In this document: in pieces, positions 17,847 to 27,163 of the stretch
Layout: each line of letters opens with the position of its first letter
How positions within the stretch are numbered: position 1 is the first letter of the stretch
Notes under the pieces: model-generated
Told to the model about the DNA's origin: nothing
The model's database searches: none
What the model saw: only the letters and a program-made list of their open reading frames with translations
Translations under genes and position numbers: made by a program
Assembly (NCBI GenBank): GCA_900012615.1
Contig: LT009756.1
Coordinates: forward strand, 633,288 to 695,616
DNA from: Agrobacterium genomosp. 13 str. CFBP 6927
GTDB taxonomy: Bacteria; Pseudomonadota; Alphaproteobacteria; Rhizobiales; Rhizobiaceae
Length of the DNA stretch: 62,329 nucleotides
Direction: 5' to 3'

Positions 17847-18731
17847 ATGTCAAGGCAGATGACGGTGGATGTTGCCATGCCCGATCTTAAAAAGCCCAAT
17901 CTTAGAAAGCCTGATGATCAAAAGCATGAGGCCGTTCCGGGTCGGGCGCAAAAAACGGAAACCGTGACCGGCACCCTCGGAAAGGCCGTCTCGCTTCTGG
18001 AACTCATCGCCTTCGCCGAAAAACCGATGCGCTTTACCGATGTGGTTGAGGCTTGCGGCCAACCGCGCGGCACCGTTCACCGTCAGCTTGCCCATTTGAT
18101 TGCCGAAGGCCTGATTGATCATGCCGCTGACCAGACCTATGCCGTGGGTCTGAGGCTGCTGCAATTGGCGGCGAAAGCCTGGAGCGGCAACGATCTGCGC
18201 AGCGTTGCCGCCCCGCATCTGGCGGCGTTGCAGGATGCGACGCAGGAATCCGTGCATCTCGCCGTCTTGAACGGCGGCCAGGTCACCTATCTCGACAAGA
18301 TGGAAGGTAAGCAAAGTCTGCGCATGCATTCGCAGGTCGGCAAGACGTCGCCAGCCTATTGCACTGGCGTCGGCAAGGCAGCGCTTTCCCTGCTCCCCGC
18401 CGCCGATCTGGTGGAACTTGCCGCGGGGCTGGACTTCCATCGCTTCACGCAAAACACGCTGATAACCCCCGAGGCGTTGATCGAGGATGTCTCTGCTATC
18501 GGCAAAAACGGTTATGGTTTCGACCTGCAGGAGCATGAGGTCGGAATTCATTGTGTTGCCGCGCCTGTGCGCGCACCCGGGCGCAATTTTTATGCGGCGA
18601 TTTCCGTCACCGGTCCCGCCTATCGCGTTGATCTGAAACAGCTTCGCAAATGGGGACCGCCGGTGCGCGAAACGGCGGATAAAATTGCGGCGGAACTTGC
18701 CTGCAGATTATCCCCGGTTGCGGATGGTTGA
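17847..18731 (+). CDS. IclR-family transcriptional regulator
   Basis: About 294 residues from ATG 17847; ATGs at 17859 and 17877 are also plausible, the ribosome sites being weak. A Lys/Pro-rich N-terminal tail precedes the winged helix-turn-helix (about residues 45-105: KAVSLLELIAFAEKPMRFTDVVEACGQPRGTVHRQLAHLIAEGLI). The C-terminal IclR effector domain has SVHLAVLNGGQVTYLDKMEGKQSLRMHS and GVGKAALS. It is divergent from the SDR-dgoK-dgoA-lactonase operon, so it is its likely regulator responding to a sugar acid or its keto-deoxy derivative (inference). Confidence 0.92.
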   Translation: MSRQMTVDVAMPDLKKPNLRKPDDQKHEAVPGRAQKTETVTGTLGKAVSLLELIAFAEKPMRFTDVVEACGQPRGTVHRQLAHLIAEGLIDHAADQTYAVGLRLLQLAAKAWSGNDLRSVAAPHLAALQDATQESVHLAVLNGGQVTYLDKMEGKQSLRMHSQVGKTSPAYCTGVGKAALSLLPAADLVELAAGLDFHRFTQNTLITPEALIEDVSAIGKNGYGFDLQEHEVGIHCVAAPVRAPGRNFYAAISVTGPAYRVDLKQLRKWGPPVRETADKIAAELACRLSPVADG

Positions 18732-18915
18732 AGAAAACCTGCGGCCGAAACATTGGCAGAGGGCGGTTTTGCGCCGGTTGAATCTTATTTTCGATTATTC
18801 TGAATTAAGTTTTCAACTTTTGTTTGCATGAATCATTTTGGTGAGTAACATCCGCAATTCCGGGCAAAGGGGGTTCTTTGCGGCGGCATTTTCTCATTCT
18901 CGAAGAACAGCTTTC

Positions 18916-19656
18916 ATGCAGAAAACAGAGACGGCCGCCGTTCAGTCGATTGGTGTTGATTGCGTTCGCGAGATCGCCGATCTGAACACCCAATTCGACA
19001 TATTCCGGTTCTTGAAGCGGCTGACGGAGGCTTGGGAATTCAAGGCCTTCATGGTTCTTGACCTGTCGTCCGAAATGGCGAGCGAGCTGTCGCAATATAC
19101 CATCATTACAAGCTGGCCGGCCGAGCTTTTGCAGCGTTACGATGAAGAGGGCATGTTGCAGAGCAGCCGGGTCATGGCGCAGTTGAAAAAATCGACCGCC
19201 CCCTTTTCCGTGTCCATGGATTTTTTGGTCAAAGGCGAAGAGCATCTCGCGAAAAAGCCCGTTATCGGTCTCTTCGAACGATTTGAAATGGTCAATTCGG
19301 TGTGGTTTCCCGTTCACGACATCACCACGACACGGGGTGCGGTGTCCTTCTCCGGAAACAAGACGGTTCTGCCGGTCAGCCGGCTGGCGGAACTTTTCTA
19401 CATTTCCAGCCATGTCTTTGCCCGGCTATCTGAAATCCGCCGTCTTGACCTGCGCGTTCCCGAAACATTGAGCGAACGCGAGATCGACTGTCTGAACTGG
19501 ACGGCCGCCGGCAAGACAAGCGCCGAAATCGCTGAAATCATGATGTTGTCGGAACATACCATCAATCATTACCTGAACCGTGCGACGAAAAAACTCGACA
19601 CGGTCAACCGTACCCAGGCCGTTGCCAAGGCCCTGCGGGTCGGCTTGATTAAATAG
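18916..19656 (+). CDS. Solo LuxR-family regulator with degenerate ligand pocket
   Basis: About 246 residues. The N-terminal domain (~20-165) aligns with the autoinducer-binding fold (FDIFRFLKRLTEAW, then SWPAELLQRYDEEGMLQSS), and the C-terminal GerE-type HTH (~180-245) reads LSEREIDCLNWTAAGKTSAEIAEIMMLSEHTINHYLNR. By eye, the TraR Tyr61 equivalent is kept (LLQRY), but the Trp57, Asp70 and Trp85 positions are not, so classical acyl-homoserine-lactone binding is doubtful. No luxI is in the window. The start at 18916 is the first ATG; the longer frame to 18838 starts at TTG. It is followed 78 nt later by a NrtA/NasS-like protein on the same strand. Confidence 0.85.
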   Translation: MQKTETAAVQSIGVDCVREIADLNTQFDIFRFLKRLTEAWEFKAFMVLDLSSEMASELSQYTIITSWPAELLQRYDEEGMLQSSRVMAQLKKSTAPFSVSMDFLVKGEEHLAKKPVIGLFERFEMVNSVWFPVHDITTTRGAVSFSGNKTVLPVSRLAELFYISSHVFARLSEIRRLDLRVPETLSEREIDCLNWTAAGKTSAEIAEIMMLSEHTINHYLNRATKKLDTVNRTQAVAKALRVGLIK

Positions 19657-19734
19657 CGAAATCACAACTTTATCATTGTGATAAACGGGTTCCTGGGCGA
19701 TCCTTCTTTCGAATCACCGGAAAGGAGAAATCGT

Positions 19735-20958
19735 TTGCCGGAGCGGCATAAGGTAAAAGCGGGATTTTCTCCGACTGTCGACTGCGCCGTGCTGGTAGCC
19801 GCTGCCGAAAAAGGTTTTGCTGCCGATGAAGGCATAGAACTGCAACTCGTTCGAAAGCAATCCGCGCGCTCCGTGCTTGCCGCGCTTGACGGAGATGAGG
19901 TTCAGGTCGCCCATCTGCCCGCTCCGGTTCCGGTCGGTTCCGCGGTCGGTCTCGATGATCTGCCGGGCAATATTATCGGTGTTTTCACGCTCTCCCTTGG
20001 CGGATCGGCAACGACTGTTTCTCACGAATTTTATGATGAGCTTTACCGTGAAGGTCTGAAGCTGCCGGATCCGGCCGCTTTCGGGCGAGCCATGGCCCGT
20101 GTCTGCGCCGCGCGCCGGGCCTCCGGTGCGAACCCGCCTGTATTCGCGGTCGAGGACATCATCTCCACGCCGTTTTATACCCTGCGATATCTGCTCGGAA
20201 GCTGCGGCGTGCTGCTCGGCCGGGATATGGAAATCGTCGAAGCCTTGCCCAAGGCAATGCCTGGGCTCCTGGAAAGCGGCAAGGTTGACGCGCTCTGTAC
20301 GGCCGAACCGGCGGGCAGCGCCCTGGTGCTGGGCGGTGCCGGGCGGATCGTGACGACCGGAGCGCTGATCTGGCACAATGCCCCGGAGAAAATTCTCGCC
20401 ACGAGACGGCCCTGGGCGGAGGCGAACGCCACCCCGCTGGAAGGGCTGCTGCGGGCGCTTTACCGTGCCGGTGAATGGTGCGCCAATCCCGCCAACATCG
20501 AGGAACTCACCGGTATTCTCGCCGCTCCCCATTATATCGGCGCAAACGGTGAATTCCTGCTTCCGGCACTGACGGGGTATATTTCCACCTCGCTGCGGGA
20601 CATGCAGCGTTATCCGGAATTTTTCGTGACAAATGCCAAGGCTGCCAATTTTCCCTGGCAGAGCCAGGCGCTGTGGTTCTTCAGCCAGATGTTGCGCTGG
20701 GGCGAGGTTCCCGCCGATCGCCGCTTCGATGCGGCCGTGGTGGAGGCCGCGCGCAATGCCTACAGGCCGGATATTTTCCGCAAGGCCATGAAACCGCTTT
20801 TCGTGCCGGTGCCGGGTGCGAACCTCAAGCTGGAGGGGACGTTGCGGGAGCCGGTCCATGTCGGGGCGTCGCGCACGGGCCTGGTGCTCGGCCCCGACTG
20901 TTTTTTCGATGGCCGCGTTTTCGACCCGGAAACGCTCGATATGGACGACGAAATCTGA
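19735..20958 (+). CDS. Cytoplasmic NrtA/CmpA/NasS-like substrate-binding protein
   Basis: About 407 residues starting at TTG 19735 (AAGGAG 7 nt upstream). It resembles nitrate/bicarbonate binding proteins of the NrtA/CmpA family: KVKAGFSPTVDCAVLVAAAEKGFAADEGI, VAHLPAPVPVGSAVGL, PALTGYISTS and FPWQSQALWFFSQMLRWGE. Those are periplasmic, but this one has no signal peptide or lipobox, like NasS, the cytosolic nitrate sensor. No NrtB/NrtC permease or ATPase and no NasT antiterminator are adjacent. Its partner by position is the solo LuxR regulator upstream. I infer a sensor role for a small anion; the ligand is unknown. Confidence 0.82.
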   Translation: MPERHKVKAGFSPTVDCAVLVAAAEKGFAADEGIELQLVRKQSARSVLAALDGDEVQVAHLPAPVPVGSAVGLDDLPGNIIGVFTLSLGGSATTVSHEFYDELYREGLKLPDPAAFGRAMARVCAARRASGANPPVFAVEDIISTPFYTLRYLLGSCGVLLGRDMEIVEALPKAMPGLLESGKVDALCTAEPAGSALVLGGAGRIVTTGALIWHNAPEKILATRRPWAEANATPLEGLLRALYRAGEWCANPANIEELTGILAAPHYIGANGEFLLPALTGYISTSLRDMQRYPEFFVTNAKAANFPWQSQALWFFSQMLRWGEVPADRRFDAAVVEAARNAYRPDIFRKAMKPLFVPVPGANLKLEGTLREPVHVGASRTGLVLGPDCFFDGRVFDPETLDMDDEI

Positions 20959-21086
20959 AACCGGGACGTTAAATCGTCGCGATTGGCCGCCTGATGTTCT
21001 TTAGCATTGGCGAAGCGCTCCGCCTTGTCTATGGATGGCGCGGAATTGAGCCCATATCCGGTAGGATGATGTAGCGGAGTAAAACT

Positions 21087-22211
21087 ATGGCAGAGGTCAG
21101 CAAGAACGAGGTCGAAAAGGCTTTGGAAGCCGTCATCTATCCCGGCAGCGATAAAAGCATCGTGGCGCTTGGCATGGTCTCTGAAATCTTCATTGCCGAT
21201 GGGAAAGCCTATTTTTCGATTACCGTTCCCGCCGACAGGGCCGCGGACATGGAGCCGTTGAGGCTTTCGGCGGAAAAGGCTGCCAAAAATGTCCCGGGAA
21301 TTGTCGGTGCGGTGGTGGCGCTGACCGCGGACCGCAAGCCCGGCGCAGAACAGCCGGCACGGCCCGCTGCGGCAACAGGTCGCCCGGCGGCACAGCCACG
21401 CTCTTCCAAGGTCGGCGTTCCGGGTGTGGGTGCCATCATCGCGGTCGCCTCGGGCAAGGGCGGGGTCGGCAAGTCGACGACCGCTGTTAATCTGGCCCTC
21501 GGTCTCCAGGCGCTCGGCCTCAGGGTCGGTATGCTCGATGCCGATATTTACGGTCCTTCATTGCCCCGCCTCCTCAAGATTTCCGGCCGCCCGCAGCAGC
21601 AGGAAGACCGTATCATCGTCCCCATGGAGAATTACGGGCTGAAGGTCATGTCCATGGGCTTCCTGGTGGATGAGGAAGCGGCGATGATCTGGCGCGGGCC
21701 GATGGTGCAGTCCGCATTGATGCAGATGCTGCGTGAAGTCGCCTGGGGCGAACTGGATGTGCTGGTGCTGGACATGCCGCCCGGCACGGGTGATGCGCAG
21801 CTTACCATCGCCCAGCAGGTGCCGCTCGCCGGCGCCGTCATCGTTTCCACGCCGCAGGATCTGGCGCTGATCGATGCGCGCAAGGGCATCACGATGTTCC
21901 GTAAGGTGGAAGTTCCGCTGCTCGGCGTCATCGAGAATATGAGCTATTTCATCGCGCCCGATACGGGGGCGCGCTACGATATTTTCGGCCATGGCGGGGC
22001 GAAGGCGGAGGCGGAAAGGATCGGCGTGCCGTTCCTCGGCGAAGTGCCGCTCACCATCTCCATCCGCGAAATGTCGGACGCCGGAACCCCGGTCGTTGCC
22101 GCCGAACCGGACGGCCCGCAGGCCGCGATCTACCGCGATATCGCGGAAAAGGTCTGGGCGCGCATCGGTGCGGATGAAAGAAAACCGGCGCCGAAAATTG
22201 TTTTCGAATAG
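21087..22211 (+). CDS. Mrp/ApbC-family P-loop ATPase lacking all cysteines
   Basis: 374 residues. An N-terminal MIP18/DUF59 domain (~5-85) is followed by a Pro/Ala linker and the deviant Walker A SGKGGVGKSTT (~122-132), then DADIYGPSLPRL, VLDMPPGTGDAQLT and IENMSYFIAPDTGARYDIFGHGGA. Mrp/ApbC/NBP35 proteins carry Fe-S clusters on a C-terminal CxxC; here that position reads A-P-D-T (residues 290-293) and no cysteine occurs anywhere in the protein. ATPase motifs are intact. Start ATG 21087 with GGAG upstream. A single gene between the NrtA-like gene and corA. Confidence 0.92.
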   Translation: MAEVSKNEVEKALEAVIYPGSDKSIVALGMVSEIFIADGKAYFSITVPADRAADMEPLRLSAEKAAKNVPGIVGAVVALTADRKPGAEQPARPAAATGRPAAQPRSSKVGVPGVGAIIAVASGKGGVGKSTTAVNLALGLQALGLRVGMLDADIYGPSLPRLLKISGRPQQQEDRIIVPMENYGLKVMSMGFLVDEEAAMIWRGPMVQSALMQMLREVAWGELDVLVLDMPPGTGDAQLTIAQQVPLAGAVIVSTPQDLALIDARKGITMFRKVEVPLLGVIENMSYFIAPDTGARYDIFGHGGAKAEAERIGVPFLGEVPLTISIREMSDAGTPVVAAEPDGPQAAIYRDIAEKVWARIGADERKPAPKIVFE

Positions 22212-22538
22212 CGGGGAACGAGCCGGCCCGGTGGCGGGACGGAAAGAATATCTTTTAAATACAAAAGATTAATCGGCTTTATAGGAAAAGCTCTCTGTGG
22301 TTTTTCTCCAGAGATGCTTTGCCTGCAAGGCTGTCGCGAAAAAATATTGCTTGATTGCTTCTCGCTTTGGGAGCATACGCCTGCGCCGTTTGGCTCTTGG
22401 TCCGTCGGGCTGGCGAGATGTGAAAATCCCGCCTGTTCCAGCGTTCCCTGAAGTGTCGTCCAAAGGTTTGCCGACCTTGAACAGGATATGTTAAGCAGCA
22501 TTGCGGCTGAAGCCTGCGATGTGGAGCGGAGAAACGGA
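22212..22538 (+). other. Intergenic region mrp / corA
   Basis: 327 bp to the preferred corA start. It contains an A/T-rich stretch around 22240-22280 and no recognisable gene, terminator or riboswitch; I looked for an Mg2+ leader but see no convincing fold by eye. Confidence 0.35.
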
Positions 22539-23516
22539 TTGATAAAAGCCTATCGCGCCAATTGCGAGGCGATCAGCCTGTCGCCAGACGACGGCTCCGA
22601 ACAGATTCCCGACGACATCGTCTGGATCGATCTCGTCAATCCGGACAGGGCCGAAGAGCATCATGTGGAAAAGCTGCTGGGGCTTGATCTGCCGACGCGC
22701 GAGGATTTGAAGGATATCGAGCCCTCCAGCCGTCTTTACATGGAAGACGGCAATGTCTTCATGACCGGGTCTCTGGTGTGGAAGGCGGATTCGGACGATC
22801 CGCGCCTCACGGACGTCGCTTTCATTCTTGCCGGCAAGCGCCTCGTAACAATCCGTTATGCCGAGCCGAAATCCTTCCACCTCTTCATCGCCGCCATCAC
22901 CCGCGTGCCGCACGAGATGCGCAGCGGCACGGCGCTGCTTCTGAAGCTGCTGGAAACCATCGTTGACCGCACGGCGGAGATTCTCGAAAATTCGGTCACC
23001 GGCATCGATAATCTCGCCGCCGACATTCTCGGCAGTCAGGCGCGCTCCAAACGCAAGGCGCCGCGTTATCTCGAAGATCGTCTGACCAACATCGCCGCCT
23101 ATCACCGGCTGATCTCGAAGGTCCGCGTGAGCCTCGCATCGCTGGCGCGCCTCCAGACCTTTCTGTCCACCAGCGATCAGGTTCGCGAGGACAAGGGTGC
23201 GAGAGAGCAGGGCAAGTCGATCGGGCGCGATATTCAGTCGCTGAACGAACATGCTTCCTTCGTTTCCGGCAATCTGACGTTCCTGCTCGATGCTTCTCTT
23301 GGTATTATCAACATCGAGCAGAACGGCATCATCAAGATTTTCTCGATTGCCTCGGTGGTGTTTTTACCGCCGACCCTGGTGGCCTCGGTTTACGGAATGA
23401 ACTTTCAGCTCATGCCGGAGTTGAACTGGACATTTGGTTATCCGCTCGCGCTCGTCATCATGCTGATGTCCGCCATCATTCCGTTTCTCTTTTTTCGTTG
23501 GAAGGGCTGGCTCTAA
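22539..23516 (+). CDS. corA: CorA-family magnesium/divalent cation transporter
   Basis: 325 residues. A large cytoplasmic N-terminal alpha/beta domain leads into a long stalk helix, then two C-terminal transmembrane segments. The pore signature YGMNF is present after the first membrane segment (FLPPTLVASVYGMNFQLMPE), and the C terminus is positively charged (RWKGWL). CorA pentamers mediate Mg2+ influx. TTG 22539 is preferred because GGAG sits 7 nt upstream and the product begins LIKAYR as in rhizobial CorA; ATG 22488 is an in-frame alternative with a poorly spaced site. kup follows 15 nt after the stop. Confidence 0.92.
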   Translation: MIKAYRANCEAISLSPDDGSEQIPDDIVWIDLVNPDRAEEHHVEKLLGLDLPTREDLKDIEPSSRLYMEDGNVFMTGSLVWKADSDDPRLTDVAFILAGKRLVTIRYAEPKSFHLFIAAITRVPHEMRSGTALLLKLLETIVDRTAEILENSVTGIDNLAADILGSQARSKRKAPRYLEDRLTNIAAYHRLISKVRVSLASLARLQTFLSTSDQVREDKGAREQGKSIGRDIQSLNEHASFVSGNLTFLLDASLGIINIEQNGIIKIFSIASVVFLPPTLVASVYGMNFQLMPELNWTFGYPLALVIMLMSAIIPFLFFRWKGWL

Positions 23517-23531
23517 GGAGCCAGGATCATC

Positions 23532-25451
23532 ATGTCCCAAATCGTCGACAAGGACGTCGCAGAGAAACCGGATGCGGACGACAAGCATCAGAACAAGGGG
23601 CTATATGCCGCGATCCTTGGTTCCATCGGTGTCGTTTATGGCGATATCGGCACCAGCCCGCTTTACGCCTTCCGCGAAGCGCTGCGGCCGATCGCCTATG
23701 ACGGTGTCACCGAAAATGAGGTTATCGGCCTCATCTCCCTGATGATCTGGTCTTTGACGATCATCGTGACGTTTAAATACATCACCCTGCTTTTGCGCGC
23801 CGACAATGACGGCGAGGGCGGCACGCTGTCGCTTCTGGCGTTGCTGATGAAGACGGCGGGCACCCACCGCAGCGTTCTAATCGTGCTCGGCCTCATCGGC
23901 GCGGCGCTGTTCCTGGGCGACGCCATGATCACGCCGGCACTATCCGTGCTGTCCGCGGTGGAAGGCCTGAAGCTCGTCACGCCGGAACTGGACGCCTTCA
24001 TCATTCCGATTTCCGTCGGTATCCTGATAGGCCTGTTTGCCATCCAGTCGCATGGAACGGGAACGGTGGCGAAATTCTTCGGGCCGATCACCGCCCTATG
24101 GTTCATCGTCATGGGGCTGGCCGGCCTTTTCCATATTGCCGACGATTTCAGCATTCTCTTTGCCTTCAACCCATGGCACGCCGTTGAATTTCTGGCCAAT
24201 GAAGGTTTTTACGGCATCGTCGTGCTTGGCGCGGTTTTCCTGACGATCACGGGTGCTGAAGCGCTTTATGCCGATCTTGGCCATTTCGGCCGCCGTCCCA
24301 TTCAGTGGGCATGGTTCTGTCTGGTGTTCCCGGCACTGACGCTGAATTATCTCGGGCAGGGTGCGCTGGTTCTGAAAGACCCGGCGGCGATGTCCAATCC
24401 GTTTTATCTGATGTTCCCGCAATGGGCGATCCTGCCGGCCGTCATTCTGGCCACCGCCGCCACCATCATCGCCAGCCAGGCGGTCATCACAGGCGCGTTT
24501 TCGCTGGTGCGTCAGGCCATCCATCTCGGCTACCTGCCGCGCATGGAAATCCTCTTCACGTCTGAAACCAATACCGGGCAGATCTATCTACCTGCCGTCA
24601 ACACCATCCTGCTGTTCGGCGTCGTCGCTTTGGTGCTCACCTTCAAGAGTTCCGATGCGCTGGCCACCGCCTATGGTATTTCCGTGACCGGCGCGATGGT
24701 CGTCACCAGCCTGATGTTCTTTGAATTCGTGCGCAAGCGCTGGCAATGGTCGGTCTGGCTGGCGCTTGCCGTGCTGGCACCGCTGCTGCTGCTGGAACTG
24801 GTGTTCCTTGGCGCCAACCTGCTCAAGATTCACGATGGCGGTTACGTGCCGGTCATGCTGGCGATCGCCTTCACCATCATCATGACCACCTGGCAGCGCG
24901 GTTCGAAGATTCTCTTTGCCAAGACCCGCCGCAGCGACGTGCCGCTGAAGGCTTTCGTCGCCTCGGTGGAAAAGGAAAGCGCCCATGCGCCGGTGCGTGT
25001 GCCCGGTACCGCGATTTTCCTGACCGGCGATCCGGAAGCTGCGCCAGCGGCATTGCTGCACAATCTCAAGCATAACCACGTCCTTCACGACAAGAACGTC
25101 ATCCTGACGATCCGCACTGAAGACCAGCCCCGCGTTCGACCGGAGAACAGGTACACGCTGACGAAACTCAGTGATCGTTTCGCGGTGGTGGAATTGCATT
25201 TCGGTTTCATGGAAACCCAGAACGTCACCCAGGCGCTGGGTTATCTGAGGCGCACTGGCTACAAGTTCGACATCATGTCCACCTCGTTCTATCTCGGCCG
25301 CCGCAAGCTGGTGCCGGATCCGAAATCGGGCATGCCGGGCTGGCAGAACCGCCTGTTCATCGCGCTTGCCGAAACGGCGGCCGACCCTTCGGACTATTTC
25401 CGCCTTCCGGCCAACCGCGTGGTGGAACTGGGGTCTCACGTCGTCGTGTGA
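23532..25451 (+). CDS. kup: Potassium uptake protein Kup (KUP/HAK/KT family)
   Basis: 639 residues. Twelve predicted membrane segments fill residues ~30-480, starting with the family signature [19 protein letters not shown]; further signatures are [19 protein letters not shown] [26 protein letters not shown] and [17 protein letters not shown]. The C-terminal ~160 residues are cytoplasmic ([26 protein letters not shown]). It imports K+ with H+. AAGGAG lies 12-17 nt upstream of the ATG. It follows corA closely and probably shares its transcript. Two or more kup copies are usual in rhizobia; only one is here. Confidence 0.95.
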   Translation: MSQIVDKDVAEKPDADDKHQNKGLYAAILGSIGVVYGDIGTSPLYAFREALRPIAYDGVTENEVIGLISLMIWSLTIIVTFKYITLLLRADNDGEGGTLSLLALLMKTAGTHRSVLIVLGLIGAALFLGDAMITPALSVLSAVEGLKLVTPELDAFIIPISVGILIGLFAIQSHGTGTVAKFFGPITALWFIVMGLAGLFHIADDFSILFAFNPWHAVEFLANEGFYGIVVLGAVFLTITGAEALYADLGHFGRRPIQWAWFCLVFPALTLNYLGQGALVLKDPAAMSNPFYLMFPQWAILPAVILATAATIIASQAVITGAFSLVRQAIHLGYLPRMEILFTSETNTGQIYLPAVNTILLFGVVALVLTFKSSDALATAYGISVTGAMVVTSLMFFEFVRKRWQWSVWLALAVLAPLLLLELVFLGANLLKIHDGGYVPVMLAIAFTIIMTTWQRGSKILFAKTRRSDVPLKAFVASVEKESAHAPVRVPGTAIFLTGDPEAAPAALLHNLKHNHVLHDKNVILTIRTEDQPRVRPENRYTLTKLSDRFAVVELHFGFMETQNVTQALGYLRRTGYKFDIMSTSFYLGRRKLVPDPKSGMPGWQNRLFIALAETAADPSDYFRLPANRVVELGSHVVV

Positions 25452-25793
25452 CGAGAGGGGAATGTCTCCCAAAAGTGAGCCGGGGTGTGCGACGCTTGCA
25501 TCTCCGTCATTCCGGCCTTGAGCCGGAATCCAGCCAGCCCAAGTCCTTGGGCTGAAGGAGTCCTTGTCGCCGCGCAGACGCGCGTCGGCTGGATTCCGGC
25601 TCAAGGCCGGAATGACGGAATGGAGTCGCCGGTGCGCAGAGCTGGAATTCGATGAAGCGCCACGCGCATTAGAAGATGGTTACACATTAACGTGAAGCCG
25701 CGTCCGCGCGCGCCGTTAACCAAGCATCAAGGTTAATAAGAGATTCTCGAACACCTGTAGCAAATATGGTTGTCGGTGTTCGGAGTGCTGGTT
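25452..25793. other. Intergenic region kup / cell wall hydrolase
   Basis: 342 bp. The left half is occupied by the palindromic element at 25504-25618; the right half (about 25670-25760) is A/T-richer and likely holds the promoter of the hydrolase gene, although no clear -35/-10 pair is visible. Confidence 0.4.
25504..25618. repeat. Mosaic palindromic repeat, copy 2
   Basis: A 115-bp element with perfect 32-bp inverted arms (25504-25535 and 25587-25618; core CCGGCTCAAGGCCGG). Its interior shares the AGCCCAAG..CTTGGGCT and GACGCGCGTC core of the element at 14340-14456, in inverted orientation, while the arms differ from that copy. Confidence 0.8.
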
Positions 25794-26975
25794 TTGCGTT
25801 CGAAAAGTGTAATGCGTCGTCGGTCCTCCGCGTCCCTTCAGGCATGGACGTCCAGATGGGCCTCACCGGTCGTCTTCGGCCTTGCCGCCTGGCTCGTCTT
25901 TCCCTCCCTCGCTGCACGTGCCGATCTGGCTTCGCTGCTGGCCGGGCTGGACAATGGCGGCGAGCAATGGCGCATGGTGCTGACCGCGTCTCCGGCCGGT
26001 TCGGTGCACAATGCCTCGCTCACTTTTAATGATGCGGCAGGCGAGGCGGCGCTGCATGGCAGCGGCATGACCCTGCCGAACGGCAGCAAGGTCGCCTTCG
26101 TCACCAACAAGAAGGGTGAGGCCACAACGCCGGACAGCGAGCGTGTCAACCGCGCCGCCAAGAAAGGCCGTATCGTTGCAACCGAAATCATGCAGCCGCC
26201 GAAGGCCTTCACCGCCGGTTCCGTTCTGCAGCGCACCAGCATGCTGGATATAGAGCCGCTGAAGCGCAAGGATCGCACGGCTTTCGTCAAGCCGAAACGC
26301 GGCAAGGATGTCGAACTCGCTTCCTTCTATTTCCGCCGTGACGAAAAGAAGGTGGATAAGAGCGTCTCGCCGATGCTCGCCGAACTCGTCACCAACCGCA
26401 CCCCGGACATTCTCGCCACGGCTTACGCGCCGGCCGCACCGGATTTTGCCCGCGAGTCGCCTTTCGACGCCATTCTTAAGAAGCCGGAGGCCGGACGTTT
26501 CGTGCCGCAGATCAGCCCGGAAGACCATGCCTGGGCGGCGACCCCGCTGCCGGCCGAGGTGTTTTCCGCTGCCGAACAGCAATGCCTGGCATCCGGCATT
26601 TATTTCGAGGCGCGCGGAGAATCGGTCAAGGGCCAGGCAGCGGTGGCGCAGGTCATCCTCAACCGCGTGCGTAACCCCGCCTATCCGAAAACCATCTGCG
26701 GTGTGGTCTATCAGAACAAGGACTGGCGCAACCGCTGCCAGTTTTCCTTCGCCTGCGACAATATCAAGGACCGCGTGAATTCCGAACGCCATTGGAAAAT
26801 GGCGCGCGAAGTGGCCATGGCGACGACTGCCGGCAAGATCTGGCTAAACGAGGTGGGCTCCGCCACCCATTATCATGCCGTTTATGTCCGTCCCGCCTGG
26901 GGTAAGTCGATGAAGAAAGTCGGCAGGATAGGTCTGCACGTGTTTTACCGTACCTATGGTGGCGGCTGGAGCTGA
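25794..26975 (+). CDS. Secreted cell-wall hydrolase, SleB/CwlJ family
   Basis: About 393 residues. A basic N terminus and hydrophobic segment (VVFGLAAWLVFPSLAARA) form a signal peptide with likely cleavage after ARA. A long basic, low-complexity region (~60-250) follows, probably periplasmic linker. The C-terminal Hydrolase_2 domain (~270-390) has the catalytic-Glu motif GIYFEARGESVKGQAAVAQVILNRV and a Cys pair (RCQFSFACD). The family cleaves the glycan strands of peptidoglycan. TTG 25794 has GGAG 8 nt upstream; ATG 25812 is an alternative that keeps the signal peptide. Confidence 0.88.
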   Translation: MRSKSVMRRRSSASLQAWTSRWASPVVFGLAAWLVFPSLAARADLASLLAGLDNGGEQWRMVLTASPAGSVHNASLTFNDAAGEAALHGSGMTLPNGSKVAFVTNKKGEATTPDSERVNRAAKKGRIVATEIMQPPKAFTAGSVLQRTSMLDIEPLKRKDRTAFVKPKRGKDVELASFYFRRDEKKVDKSVSPMLAELVTNRTPDILATAYAPAAPDFARESPFDAILKKPEAGRFVPQISPEDHAWAATPLPAEVFSAAEQQCLASGIYFEARGESVKGQAAVAQVILNRVRNPAYPKTICGVVYQNKDWRNRCQFSFACDNIKDRVNSERHWKMAREVAMATTAGKIWLNEVGSATHYHAVYVRPAWGKSMKKVGRIGLHVFYRTYGGGWS

Positions 26976-27112
26976 TACTACCGCCAATTTGTCGCATTTT
27001 GCGTGTCAAAAATGCCGATTCCCTCGCGAAACATCGCCGCCAAACGACGATTTGGCATCAAGTCATTGTTTTTAAATGATTAATTTGTGCTGAAACAAGC
27101 TGCCTCAGTGCC

Positions 27113-27141
27113 TTGACTAGAGAAGCCCCTAAAACTATGTT
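27113..27141 (+). promoter_or_regulatory. Sigma-70-type promoter of the atp operon
   Basis: TTGACT (27113-27118), 17-bp spacer, TATGTT (27136-27141), an almost ideal housekeeping promoter, with transcription expected near 27148, about 100 nt before atpI. It is the best promoter-like match I noticed in the window. Confidence 0.6.
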
Positions 27142-27163
27142 GCGCGCGACTTCAGAGCGGGCT

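Noticed and set aside
22212..22538. Mg2+ riboswitch before corA
   Set aside because: The gap is long enough but no plausible conserved fold or leader peptide is visible by eye.
25716..25736. Possible CtrA site before the cell-wall hydrolase
   Set aside because: Two TTAA sequences are present but 13 bp apart, not 7.
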